Assembly (NCBI GenBank): GCA_009787085.1
Contig: WRGR01000036.1
Span: forward strand, 1 to 48,450
Length of the DNA: 48,450 nucleotides
Direction of reading: 5' to 3'
From: Actinomycetes bacterium
GTDB taxonomy: Bacteria > Actinomycetota > Coriobacteriia > Coriobacteriales > UBA8131
Below, in pieces: positions 26,180-34,947 of this stretch (position 1 is the stretch's first letter; the number at the start of each line of letters is the position of its first letter). The position numbers were made by a program, and so were the translations under genes. The notes beneath the pieces are model-generated. The model did no database searches and was not told the origin of the DNA. It saw only the letters and a list, made by a program, of their open reading frames with translations.

Positions 26180-28597
26180 ATGGCCAGTCCTTTTGACCTT
26201 TCCGGACTGAACGCAGCACAGCTTAAGGCGGTGTGTGCCTGTGATGGGCCACTGCTGGTCTTGGCCGGTGCCGGATCAGGAAAGACACGGGTGCTCAGCT
26301 ACCGTATTGCCCACTTGCTGGCCGATCTCGGTGTCTCGCCTTATCAGATACTGGCCATCACCTTCACCAACAAGGCCGCCGCCGAGATGCGTGCCCGCTT
26401 GGGGCAGCTGCTGGGGCAGGGCTGCCGTGGCATGTGGGTAGCCACATTCCATGCCGCCTGTGTGCGTCTGCTGCGCTACGATGCCGAGCTGCTCGGCTAT
26501 ACCAAAGACTTCACTATCTATGATGAGGACGACTCGCGGCGGCTGGCCAAGGAGGTCTTCGCCGAGCTGAACCTCGATGCCCAAGGCAGCGAGTTGGCGG
26601 TAGTGCGTCAGCACATCTCGCGGGCAAAAAACGAACTGGTGGGAGTCAGAGACTTCGGTGCCCGCGCCACCAACCGCTTTGACCGGAATATTGCCCGGGT
26701 CTATGAGCGTCTGCAGGAGCGGCTGCTGCGTGCCGATGCCATGGATTTTGACGACCTGCTGATGAATGCCTACCGGCTGCTGGCCGAAAACCCCGGTGTG
26801 CTCGCAGCTTGGCAGCAGCGCTTTCGCTACCTGCTGGTCGACGAGTACCAAGACACCAACTACGCCCAGTACGCCCTATGCCGCCTGTTGGCCAGCAGCC
26901 ACCGCAACTTGATGGTGGTTGGCGACGACGATCAGTCGATCTATTCTTGGCGCGGCGCCGACATCCGCAACATCTTGGAGTTCGAGCGTGACTATCCGGA
27001 GGCACAGGTGGTCAAGCTGGAGCAGAACTACCGTTCTACGGTGCGTATTCTCGATGCTGCCAATGCTATTATCGCCAACAACTCCCAACGCAAGCCAAAA
27101 CAGCTCTTCACCGATGGTGCCGAGGGGGAGAAGATCAGCTTTTATCTGGCCTCAGACGAGCGTGACGAGGGGCGTTGGATTGCCGCCGAGGTGGAGCGTC
27201 TGCACCGTTCTGGCCGTCCCTACAGCGACTTTGCGGTGTTTTATCGCGTCAACGCCCAAAGCCGGGTACTGGAGGACATGCTGCTGCGGGCAGGGATACC
27301 CTATCGTATTGTCGGCGGCACTCGTTTCTTTGACCGTGCCGAGATCCGTGACGTGATGGCCTACTTGAGGTTGGTAGTCAACCCAGCTGACGACATCGCT
27401 GCCAAGCGGGTGATAAACGTGCCTCGGCGTGGCTTAGGCAAAAAGAGCATCGAGGCCTTAGAGCAGCTGGCGCTGAGCGAGGGCATCAGCTTCATGGCAG
27501 CCATTGAGCTGTCTTTGGCTGCCACTGACGTGATGGGCCGCTCCCAAGAGGCGTTGGCGAATTTTTTGCGGTTGATCAAGGACGGGCGGGCCTATCGGGG
27601 CAGCTTGCGGGACATAGTTGAGATGGTGGTGGAAAAAAGCGGTTACTTGGATGCCTTGGAGGCCGATGACACTGACGAGGCACGCAGCCGGGCGGAGAAC
27701 GTCGGCGAGTTCTTCGGTGTTGCCCAAGAGTTCGACGAGAGCCATCCTGAAGACGATGACAGTGATGACGGCGGCTATCTTGGCTATAGTGCCGAAGCCA
27801 GCGCCGCAATAGCCGGGAGCGGCACCGGTCGAGCGACTTTGGCCGCCTCCCCGGCCGTCATTGCCAGTAGCGCTGATGCTGATGGCGGCGCGTCTGCTGC
27901 TTCGCAACTGGTGCGCTTCATGGAATGGCTGTCATTGCGCTCTGATCTGGACAGCTTGGTTGCTGGCCAGGACTACCTGACGCTGATGACTGTACACTCG
28001 GCAAAGGGGCTGGAGTTCCCGGCGGTCTTCGTGGCCGGTATGGAAGAGGGGCTTTTCCCCCATAGTAACTCGAAGGAGACCGGCGCCGGCTTGGAAGAGG
28101 AGCGCCGCTTGGCCTATGTGGCCGTCACCCGCGCCCGGGAGCTGCTCTATTTGAGCGCAGCGCAGATGCGCCGGGTCTTCGGCAACCTTCAGACCAATCC
28201 ACGCTCTCGTTTCATCGCCGAGATCCCCGCAGATGCCGTCTGTTGCATCGGCTTGGGGTCGGCCGGCTTTGACGGAACAGGCTGGGAGAAGCGTGGCGAC
28301 CGCCGTGGTGTCTTTGGCTCCGGCTCAAGGTTTGAGACAGAGGCCGGGCATGTCTTCGGCGCCGGCCGTCCGCCAAGGGGAGCAACAGTAGATGCGGCAG
28401 CTGCCGGCCAAGCACGTTATGAGAAGGTCCGCGACACCAGCTTTGCAGTCGGGGACATGGTGGATCACAAAACTTTTGGCCGCGGCCGAGTCGAGGCCAC
28501 GGAAGGCGATGCCTTGATAATCCGTTTCGATGCCAGCGGTGAGACGAAAAAGCTTCTGCGTGGCTTTGCGCCTCTCGTCAAATTGGAATCGGATTGA
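26180..28597 (+). CDS. pcrA: UvrD/PcrA-type DNA helicase
   Basis: 3'-5' superfamily-1 helicase for nucleotide excision repair and removal of proteins from DNA. Motifs in order: GAGSGKT (Walker A), TFTNKAAAEM, VDEYQDTN, GDDDQSIYSWRGAD, NYRST, TVHSAKGLEFP and VAVTRARE. The end, FAVGDMVDHKTFGRG with a short beta-rich module, is the PcrA-type C-terminal domain that contacts RNA polymerase. ATG 26180 gives 805 residues, though its ribosome site is weak; the frame runs open upstream through the MBL gene. An Asp-rich then Ala/Ser/Gly-rich insert lies near residues 520-575. No SOS box is seen in front. Confidence 0.95.
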   Translation: MASPFDLSGLNAAQLKAVCACDGPLLVLAGAGSGKTRVLSYRIAHLLADLGVSPYQILAITFTNKAAAEMRARLGQLLGQGCRGMWVATFHAACVRLLRYDAELLGYTKDFTIYDEDDSRRLAKEVFAELNLDAQGSELAVVRQHISRAKNELVGVRDFGARATNRFDRNIARVYERLQERLLRADAMDFDDLLMNAYRLLAENPGVLAAWQQRFRYLLVDEYQDTNYAQYALCRLLASSHRNLMVVGDDDQSIYSWRGADIRNILEFERDYPEAQVVKLEQNYRSTVRILDAANAIIANNSQRKPKQLFTDGAEGEKISFYLASDERDEGRWIAAEVERLHRSGRPYSDFAVFYRVNAQSRVLEDMLLRAGIPYRIVGGTRFFDRAEIRDVMAYLRLVVNPADDIAAKRVINVPRRGLGKKSIEALEQLALSEGISFMAAIELSLAATDVMGRSQEALANFLRLIKDGRAYRGSLRDIVEMVVEKSGYLDALEADDTDEARSRAENVGEFFGVAQEFDESHPEDDDSDDGGYLGYSAEASAAIAGSGTGRATLAASPAVIASSADADGGASAASQLVRFMEWLSLRSDLDSLVAGQDYLTLMTVHSAKGLEFPAVFVAGMEEGLFPHSNSKETGAGLEEERRLAYVAVTRARELLYLSAAQMRRVFGNLQTNPRSRFIAEIPADAVCCIGLGSAGFDGTGWEKRGDRRGVFGSGSRFETEAGHVFGAGRPPRGATVDAAAAGQARYEKVRDTSFAVGDMVDHKTFGRGRVEATEGDALIIRFDASGETKKLLRGFAPLVKLESD

Positions 28598-28968
28598 GAA
28601 CGGGATGATAACGGTTGCTTGCGGAGTAGCGTCAGCGGGCCTGGAAAAATGTCTGCCGATGCCGGATTTGCTGCTCTACAATCAGTTCTGAAGAGGCTCT
28701 TTCTTGGCTTTGCTGGAGCGTTGTGCGTTGTTTTTGGTGATTTTTTCAGCCACAGTTCTGCCGAATGGTAGTTTGAAGCGACTGTATGGCGAGTCAGAGC
28801 AGCAAGCCTTGATGAACTCCCAGCTTATCCCCTATACTTCTATATGCCAGTGCAGACCTTGCGGTGGTATTATCTGTTGGCCCCGAGACATGTTTGACCG
28901 AGATATCCCTACGGAAACCGAACTGGTGAGCATGAGTGACGGGAGCCCTGTTTGAAAGGGGTCCACTG
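28598..28968. other. Intergenic leader region before rpsA
   Basis: No coding sequence or RNA gene is recognised in these 371 bases. The only supported signal is the rpsA promoter candidate. The span between that promoter and the rpsA start (about 125 bases) would be an untranslated leader, long enough for autoregulation by S1, but no specific structure was identified. Confidence 0.5.
28809..28838 (+). promoter_or_regulatory. Candidate promoter for rpsA
   Basis: TTGATG (28809-28814) and TATACT (28833-28838) are separated by 18 bases. About 130 bases upstream of the rpsA start, in a gene-free gap. Confidence 0.5.
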
Positions 28969-30492
28969 TTGAGTGAGATCACAAACACATCGATCATCGA
29001 TTTTCAGGACATCGACAACGATCAACTGAATCGGATGATCGATGCGACCATCACTGACTTCGACGAAGGCGATCTGGTCACCGGTACGGTTGTGAAGATA
29101 GAGCACGACGAAGTCCTGCTGGATATCGGTTTTAAGTCGGAGGGCGTCATACCGGTGCGCGAGCTCTCGATCCGCAAGGACATTGATCCTTCCGAGATCG
29201 TCTCCTTGGAAGACAGGATTGAGGCCTTGGTCCTGCAGAAGGAGGACAAGGACGGGCGGCTGATCCTCTCCAAGAAGCGTGCCGAGAACGAGCGTGCTTG
29301 GATCGATATCGAGGAGAAGTTCAATTCCGGCGAGAATGTGGTCGGTGAGGTTATCGAGGTGGTTAAGGGCGGCCTGATCCTAGACATCGGGCTGCGCGGC
29401 TTCCTGCCGGCCTCCTTGGTTGACCTGCGCCGTGTCAAGGATTTGGAGTCTTTTACCGGCACCCAGCTGGAAGCCAGGGTGATCGAGATGGATCGCCATC
29501 GCAATAATGTGGTCTTGTCCCGTCGGGTGGTTTTGGAAGAGGATCGTAAGTCGGAGCGCAACGAGATTCTTGAAAAGCTTACCCCAGGGATGCGCTTGAA
29601 GGGCGCAGTGTCATCTATTGTTGACTTCGGGGCATTTGTCGATCTCGGCGGTATTGACGGTCTAGTGCACATCAGCGAGCTTTCTTGGAACCATGTCACT
29701 CATCCTTCTGAGGTCGTCAAAGTCGGCGACGAGGTGGAGGTGGAGGTATTGGATGTGGAGCTATCCCGCGAGCGTATCTCGCTGGGCTTAAAGCAGACCA
29801 CCGAAGATCCTTGGCGGCAACTGGTGCGTAACTTCCCGATCGGCGCGATCATCGAAGGCAAGGTGACCAAGCTAGTCAGCTTTGGTGCCTTTGTCGAGTT
29901 AGGCGACAACGTCGAGGGCTTGGTGCATATCTCGGAGATGGCATCAAAGCATATCGAGTCACCGGCACAGGTTGTGCATGTTGGTGACACGGTGCACGTC
30001 AAGGTGCAGGACATCGATGCTGAGCGCCGCCGCATCTCGCTGTCGATGAAGTCTGCCGCCGAGACCTTGGGCATCTCCATCGAGGTGGCCGAACTTGATC
30101 CGAGCATGATTAAGGCTAAGCCGAAGGGCAAGAAGGAAAAGGCCGACAAGGACTCGCCGGATGGCATCGATACGGCTGCTGATGATCAGGAGCTGTCAGA
30201 GGAAGATGCCGAGAAGGCCGCCTTGGCTGTTGACGATACCTCGGTGAGCGAAGATGGTGAAGCGCTTCCTGTCGATGCGGATGAGTGCCCGTCTGCGGAT
30301 CACGGCATTGATGCCGACACGGCCGCTGAGGCCGCCGACACGGCCGCTGAGGCCGCCGACACGGCCGCTGAGGCCGCAGCCGTTGCCGATACTACTGCTG
30401 ATGGCACCCAGGCTACTGCGGAGATCGCTGATGATGCCGCAGAAGAGGCCACCGGCGAGGATGTCGGCGAGAGACCCAGTGGGCAAGCCTGA
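28969..30492 (+). CDS. rpsA: 30S ribosomal protein S1
   Basis: RNA-binding protein that helps the 30S subunit hold mRNA. Four S1 (OB-fold) domains are visible: EGDLVTGTVVKIEHDEVLLDI, then GENVVGEVIEVVKGGLILDI, then GMRLKGAVSSIVDFGAFVDL and GAIIEGKVTKLVSFGAFVEL, each with a VHIS- or VPVR-like end. Domains 3 and 4 are the best conserved. The start is TTG 28969 with AAAGGGG seven bases upstream; GTG 28936 is an alternative. After about residue 375 comes a long acidic and Ala-rich tail that includes three exact-type 7-residue repeats (DTAAEAA). Confidence 0.93.
   Translation: MSEITNTSIIDFQDIDNDQLNRMIDATITDFDEGDLVTGTVVKIEHDEVLLDIGFKSEGVIPVRELSIRKDIDPSEIVSLEDRIEALVLQKEDKDGRLILSKKRAENERAWIDIEEKFNSGENVVGEVIEVVKGGLILDIGLRGFLPASLVDLRRVKDLESFTGTQLEARVIEMDRHRNNVVLSRRVVLEEDRKSERNEILEKLTPGMRLKGAVSSIVDFGAFVDLGGIDGLVHISELSWNHVTHPSEVVKVGDEVEVEVLDVELSRERISLGLKQTTEDPWRQLVRNFPIGAIIEGKVTKLVSFGAFVELGDNVEGLVHISEMASKHIESPAQVVHVGDTVHVKVQDIDAERRRISLSMKSAAETLGISIEVAELDPSMIKAKPKGKKEKADKDSPDGIDTAADDQELSEEDAEKAALAVDDTSVSEDGEALPVDADECPSADHGIDADTAAEAADTAAEAADTAAEAAAVADTTADGTQATAEIADDAAEEATGEDVGERPSGQA
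30316..30378 (+). repeat. Three tandem 21-bp repeats in the rpsA tail
   Basis: Units at 30316, 30337 and 30358 are identical except for the last base of the third. They encode DTAAEAA three times. Being a multiple of three, copy-number changes would keep the frame. Confidence 0.9.
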
Positions 30493-30520
30493 TCTTCGCC
30501 CTGTACAATCTGACTGAGAC

Positions 30521-30583
30521 GGGCAGCATCCAGTGCTGCCCGGTTGGAGGGGCGGGCATTCGCAAGCAATGCCCGCCCCTTTG
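30521..30583 (+). terminator. Two tandem GC-rich hairpins between rpsA and lepA
   Basis: First hairpin: GGGCAGCA/TGCTGCCC (30521-30541). Second: GGGGCGGGCATT/AATGCCCGCCCC (30549-30579) with a 7-base loop, then a short TTT. The second has a 12-bp stem. The T tract is short, so termination may be partial or lepA may be read through. Confidence 0.65.
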
Positions 30584-30601
30584 GGATATCATTGAACAGG
30601 T

Positions 30602-32404
30602 ATGACTGACCCAGAGCTGATACGCAATTTTTCAATAATCGCCCATATCGACCATGGCAAATCGACCTTGGCCGACCGGGTGTTGGAGTTGACCCATACC
30701 ATCTCCCAGCGTGATATGGTTGAGCAGATGTTGGATTCGATGGACATCGAGCGTGAGCGTGGCATCACCATAAAGTCACAGGCAGTGCGGGTGCTCTATG
30801 ATGCTGCCGACGGCCTGAGCTACCAGTTCAACCTGATTGATACGCCGGGGCATGTCGACTTCACTTACGAGGTGTCACGTTCCTTGGCGGCCTGTGACGG
30901 TGCAGTGCTAGTGGTCGATGCCACCCAAGGCGTAGAGGCTCAGACCGTGGCCAATGCCTTGATGGCGATGAACGCCAACCTTGAGCTGATCCCGGTGATC
31001 AACAAGATTGACCTGCCGGCCGCCGATATCGAACGGGTGCGCACCGAGATCGAAGAAGGCTTGGCCATACCGGCCGATGATGCCGTTTTGGTGTCTGGTA
31101 AGACTGGTGACGGTGTGCGTGAGCTGCTGGAGGCCGTGGCGCGGCGCATCCCCGCTCCTTCCGGCAGCGCTGATGCGCCTCTGCGGGCACTGATCTTTGA
31201 CAGCTACTATGACTCCTACCGTGGTGTGGTGGCCTTGATCCGGGTGGTCGACGGGCAGATTGCCGTCGGCCAGAAGCTGAGCTTTATGGCCACTGGCATC
31301 CAGGCCGTGGCCGAAGAGGTCGGTGTCCGCCGTCCGATCAACACCCCAGTTGAGGTGCTAGGGATGGGGGAGGTCGGCTACTTGGTGACCGGCCTCAAAG
31401 ATCCGGCCGAGGTGAAGGTCGGTGACACGCTGACTTTGGCTAAAGGCGGTGCCACTGAGCCTCTGCCCGGCTACCGCGAGGTCAAGCCGATGGTCTACAC
31501 CGGCATCTTTCCGCTGGATGGTGACCAGTATGAGGATCTCCGCGACGCTCTAGACAAGATGGCCTTGAACGACCCGGCGCTGGCCTATGAGCCGGAGGTC
31601 AGCCATGCCTTGGGCTTCGGATTCAGGGTCGGCTTCCTTGGTCTGCTGCACATGGAGGTGGTCAAGGAGCGTCTAGAGCGGGAATTCTCGCTCGATTTGC
31701 TGGCCACGGCGCCTAGTGTCGAGTACCATGTCTTTACCACCAAGGGCGAGTTCTTGTCTGTTCATTCTCCCCAGGACATGCCGGATGCCACCCAGATCGA
31801 GCGGATTGAAGAGCCCTTCCTGAAGGCTACCGTCTTGATACCGCCGGATTATGTGGGGGCGGTGATGGAGCTTTCCCAAGGTCATCGCGGCAACTTCCAA
31901 AACATGCAGTACCTTTCGACCAGCACGGTGGAGATGCATTACCTGATACCGCTCTCCGAGCTTATCTTGGACTACTTTGATCGCCTGAAAAGCCGTACCA
32001 AGGGCTACGCCTCGCTGGATTATGAATTTTACGGCTACCAGGCGGCAGAACTTCTGAAGTTGGATATCCTGTTGGCCGGCAAGCCGGTGGATGCCCTTTC
32101 CTTCATCGTTCACAAGGACAAAGCCTACTCCCTAGGCGAGTCGTTGGCCCGTAAGCTTAAAGACATTATCCCCCGGCAGCTCTTCGAAGTGCCGATTCAG
32201 GCGGCAGTTGGCAGTCGGGTGCTCTCGCGCACCAATGTCAAGGCCTTGCGTAAAGACGTCTTGGCCAAATGTTACGGCGGTGACATCACCCGCAAACGCA
32301 AGCTGTTGGAGAAGCAGAAAGCCGGCAAGAAGCGAATGAAGAGCATCGGCAACGTGGATATCCCTCAAGAGGCATTCATGGCCATTCTCAAACTGGATGA
32401 ATAG
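30602..32404 (+). CDS. lepA: Translation elongation factor 4 (LepA)
   Basis: Ribosome-bound GTPase that can back-translocate ribosomes and affects initiation and stress fitness. G motifs: AHIDHGKST (near residue 15), DTPGHVDF (near 80) and NKIDLPAAD (near 134). After the elongation-factor domains comes the LepA-specific C-terminal part with [21 protein letters not shown] and [24 protein letters not shown]. 600 residues, normal. ATG 30602 is fixed by homology ([18 protein letters not shown]); the ribosome site is weak (CAGG directly before). Confidence 0.97.
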   Translation: MTDPELIRNFSIIAHIDHGKSTLADRVLELTHTISQRDMVEQMLDSMDIERERGITIKSQAVRVLYDAADGLSYQFNLIDTPGHVDFTYEVSRSLAACDGAVLVVDATQGVEAQTVANALMAMNANLELIPVINKIDLPAADIERVRTEIEEGLAIPADDAVLVSGKTGDGVRELLEAVARRIPAPSGSADAPLRALIFDSYYDSYRGVVALIRVVDGQIAVGQKLSFMATGIQAVAEEVGVRRPINTPVEVLGMGEVGYLVTGLKDPAEVKVGDTLTLAKGGATEPLPGYREVKPMVYTGIFPLDGDQYEDLRDALDKMALNDPALAYEPEVSHALGFGFRVGFLGLLHMEVVKERLEREFSLDLLATAPSVEYHVFTTKGEFLSVHSPQDMPDATQIERIEEPFLKATVLIPPDYVGAVMELSQGHRGNFQNMQYLSTSTVEMHYLIPLSELILDYFDRLKSRTKGYASLDYEFYGYQAAELLKLDILLAGKPVDALSFIVHKDKAYSLGESLARKLKDIIPRQLFEVPIQAAVGSRVLSRTNVKALRKDVLAKCYGGDITRKRKLLEKQKAGKKRMKSIGNVDIPQEAFMAILKLDE

Positions 32405-32443
32405 GACGGGCTATTGACATGCACTTTCATTGCCTCATCCTTG

Positions 32444-32551
32444 CTAGGGAGATGCCGATCAAGCGTGAGAATGGCACTGGCCTCTCGTGTCCTGTTTGTG
32501 CTGTCGCCGGACGGCGGCATAGTGCAAATCATGCCACACCATCTTGCAAGC
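32444..32551 (-). repeat. Split interspersed repeat copy before dusB
   Basis: On the minus strand a TTGCAAGATGGTGTGGCATG head (near 32550) and a TTGATCGGCATCTCCCTAG core (32444-32463) are both present but about 60 bases apart instead of adjacent. An insertion inside one element, or two partial copies, would explain this. It fills most of the lepA-dusB gap. Confidence 0.5.
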
Positions 32552-32581
32552 TGAGCCTCCCTGGCCGGAACTGATTTCAAG

Positions 32582-33589
32582 ATGACGGGCGAGCCGGGGT
32601 TGAAGTTCAAGCAATCGCTGTTCTTAGCGCCGATGGCCGGTGTCAACGATCCGGTGTTCAGGGCGATTTGCAAGCGGCTAGGTGCTGATCTGACTTATAC
32701 CGAGATGATCTCGGCCGCTGGGCTGTGCTATGGCGGCGAAAAAGGGCAGCGACGGCTCTATGCACTGGATGATGAGAAGCCCGTCGCCGTCCAGCTGTTT
32801 GGCAAAGACCCTGCCTTGGTGGCTGAGGCCGCCCGGATGGTCGAGGGACTGTTTGGCGGCAGCTTGGTGCTGATCGATTTGAACATGGGCTGCCCAGTGC
32901 GGAAGGTAGCCGGCAAAGGGGAGGGGGCAGCGCTGATGTGCCAGCCGCGGCTGGCCGAGCAGATCATCAGTGCGGTAGTGCGGGTGGTACGCCTACCGGT
33001 GACCGTGAAGTTCAGGCGTGGCTGGCAGGAAGGTCAGGAGAATGCTGTTGAGTTTGCCTGTCGGGCTGAGGCCGCAGGCGCTGCGGCGCTGGCTGTGCAT
33101 GGGCGCTTTGCCGTCCAAATGTATCAGGGATTTGCCGACAAGTCGGTGGTTGCCCGTGTCAAGGCCGCTGTCAAAGTGCCGGTAGCCGCCAGCGGCGATG
33201 TCTATGGCGCCTTGGATATCGCCGAGTACTTCGATAGCCATGGCGCTGACGCAGTGATGGTCGCTCGTGGCGCTGCAGGCAACCCTTGGATATTCAGAGG
33301 GCGGCAGCCAACGCTTGCAGAGCGGCTGGCTGTTGCCCGCGAGCACACCCAGCGCCTCTACAAACTTGAGCCGCATCTGCTGGCCAGCATGCGCAAGCAT
33401 TTGGCGTGGTATTTCAAAGGATTGCCAGGGGCGGCCGCAGTGCGGCGGGCAGTGAACGAGTGTCGGAGTATTGATGAGTATCTGAGGCTGCTAGACGAGA
33501 TCGCGGCCAGCGGCTCGGGCTATGGCAATGACAGCCGGGAAAGCGGCGGCAAGATGACTATGGCGACACCTTGGCGATTGGGGGCCTAG
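32582..33589 (+). CDS. dusB: tRNA-dihydrouridine synthase (DusB-like)
   Basis: FMN-dependent reductase that makes dihydrouridine in tRNA. Hallmarks: FLAPMAGVNDPVFR near the start, NMGCPVRKVAGKGEGAALM with the catalytic cysteine (near residue 105), HGR, and MVARGAAGNPWIF binding the phosphate of FMN. The helical domain (HLAWYFKGLPGAAAVR) follows. 335 residues. The Cys motif has Arg where the family usually has Pro-Lys spacing, a mild change. Next gene hemW begins three bases after the stop. Confidence 0.92.
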   Translation: MTGEPGLKFKQSLFLAPMAGVNDPVFRAICKRLGADLTYTEMISAAGLCYGGEKGQRRLYALDDEKPVAVQLFGKDPALVAEAARMVEGLFGGSLVLIDLNMGCPVRKVAGKGEGAALMCQPRLAEQIISAVVRVVRLPVTVKFRRGWQEGQENAVEFACRAEAAGAAALAVHGRFAVQMYQGFADKSVVARVKAAVKVPVAASGDVYGALDIAEYFDSHGADAVMVARGAAGNPWIFRGRQPTLAERLAVAREHTQRLYKLEPHLLASMRKHLAWYFKGLPGAAAVRRAVNECRSIDEYLRLLDEIAASGSGYGNDSRESGGKMTMATPWRLGA

Positions 33590-33592
33590 GCC

Positions 33593-34789
33593 ATGGGAGA
33601 GCTCGCAAATCCGCAGGGCGCATCTGCTGACAGTCCCAAGTTCGTCCCTTTCCAGGAGCTTTACCTGCATATTCCGTTTTGTGCCCAGCGTTGCAGCTAT
33701 TGTGATTTCACGACCGAGGCCACTGTTGCCGAAGATGCGGCGCTGGATACCTATGTCGACGAGCTTGTTTCCATAATCGGCTATTGCGCTGGTCAAGGGG
33801 CGCTAAAAGATGTGAGAACCATTTACATCGGCGGTGGCACCCCTTCTTTTCTGGGTGCCAGACGACTGAGTAGGCTGGTTGGCGCATTGACAAAGGCTAT
33901 GGGCAGCTTGGACGGGGTGGTGGAATTCACAGTCGAGGCCAACCCGGAGTCCATCGACAAAAGGATGGTTGAAGAGCTGGCCGCACTGGGGGTCAACCGC
34001 TTCTCTTTGGGTGTCCAGAGCTTTGATGACCATGAGCTTCAAGCCTTGGGCAGGATCCACGACAGCGCCTCTGCCCAAGCGGCGCTTTCTGTCATCCGTA
34101 GCTCGACGGAGAATGTTGCCATCGACTTGATGTGCGGTATACCTCTGCAAAGCGCTGTAAGCTGGCAGGCTAGTTTGGATGCCGCGGTTAGCTGCGGTGC
34201 CAATCATATCAGTGTCTATCCGCTCAGCCTAGAGAAGGGCTGTGCGCTGACAGACGCTGTCGCCTCTGGCCGGGTCGTGGTGGCCGATCAGGACACTCAA
34301 GCTGATTTGTTGCTGCAAGCCGAGCAATACCTGCAAAAACAGGGGTTTGATCACTATGAGATAGCTTCCTATGCTCGCCCCGGGTTTCAGTGCCAACATA
34401 ACATCGGCTATTGGACAGGTCAGCCCTATCTGGGCATCGGCAGAGGGGCGGTGACCATGTGCATAGCTCATGACGGCAGGCGGATACGTATCTTGGATGG
34501 GAAATGGATAGATGTCCTTTCTGCCCATGAGGCCTGGATCGAGGAGGCCATGCTGCGAATGCGCCTTGCCAGCGGCTTGGCGGACAGTTTCATTTTCCAG
34601 AACCATAAAGGGATGCAGAAAGCAACTGTGGCCATAGCCTTGCAAAAGCTTCTAGAAGAGATGGTAGAGCTGGGCTTACTTAAGCATACTCAAGGCCGGT
34701 ACAGCATAGCTGATCATTCTTGGCTTTTAGGCAACGAGGTCTTCGGGCGCATTTGGAGCTTGGCCGACCATGATATGTTCCGTCAATGA
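33593..34789 (+). CDS. hemW: Radical SAM heme chaperone HemW
   Basis: Member of the HemW family (formerly annotated as oxygen-independent coproporphyrinogen oxidase-like), which carries heme to target proteins and binds a 4Fe-4S cluster. The radical-SAM motif is HIPFCAQRCSYCDF (CxxxCxxC, near residues 29-36). IYIGGGTPS, VEANPES and RFSLGVQSFDDHEL are typical. The C-terminal HemN-like region is present. 398 residues. True coproporphyrinogen oxidases carry a fourth Cys after the motif (CxxxCxxCxC); here that position is Phe, as in HemW. hemW-hrcA-dnaJ is the usual order, here interrupted by two unusual genes. Confidence 0.92.
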   Translation: MGELANPQGASADSPKFVPFQELYLHIPFCAQRCSYCDFTTEATVAEDAALDTYVDELVSIIGYCAGQGALKDVRTIYIGGGTPSFLGARRLSRLVGALTKAMGSLDGVVEFTVEANPESIDKRMVEELAALGVNRFSLGVQSFDDHELQALGRIHDSASAQAALSVIRSSTENVAIDLMCGIPLQSAVSWQASLDAAVSCGANHISVYPLSLEKGCALTDAVASGRVVVADQDTQADLLLQAEQYLQKQGFDHYEIASYARPGFQCQHNIGYWTGQPYLGIGRGAVTMCIAHDGRRIRILDGKWIDVLSAHEAWIEEAMLRMRLASGLADSFIFQNHKGMQKATVAIALQKLLEEMVELGLLKHTQGRYSIADHSWLLGNEVFGRIWSLADHDMFRQ

Positions 34790-34947
34790 GCTGGTGCAGG
34801 CATCATTTGATTGTCGGCGGCTCTACGCTTTGCAGACAATGTGTTGCCATTACCCTGAAGTTGGCACCGATAGTGATGATTCGAAAGACAAGCTCTGTGT
34901 TAGGCGTTTTCTGTGGTATTAGGATGGGACTAGGAAGGGTATTGCTT

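Noticed and set aside
30549-30579. Riboswitch in front of lepA
   Set aside because: The structure is two simple GC hairpins; no conserved aptamer motif was recognised.
32452-32577. 41-codon frame after the repeat AGGGAG before dusB
   Set aside because: Same SD-plus-ATG arrangement as at mtaB, but the frame is made of repeat sequence and ends before dusB without any protein-like pattern.
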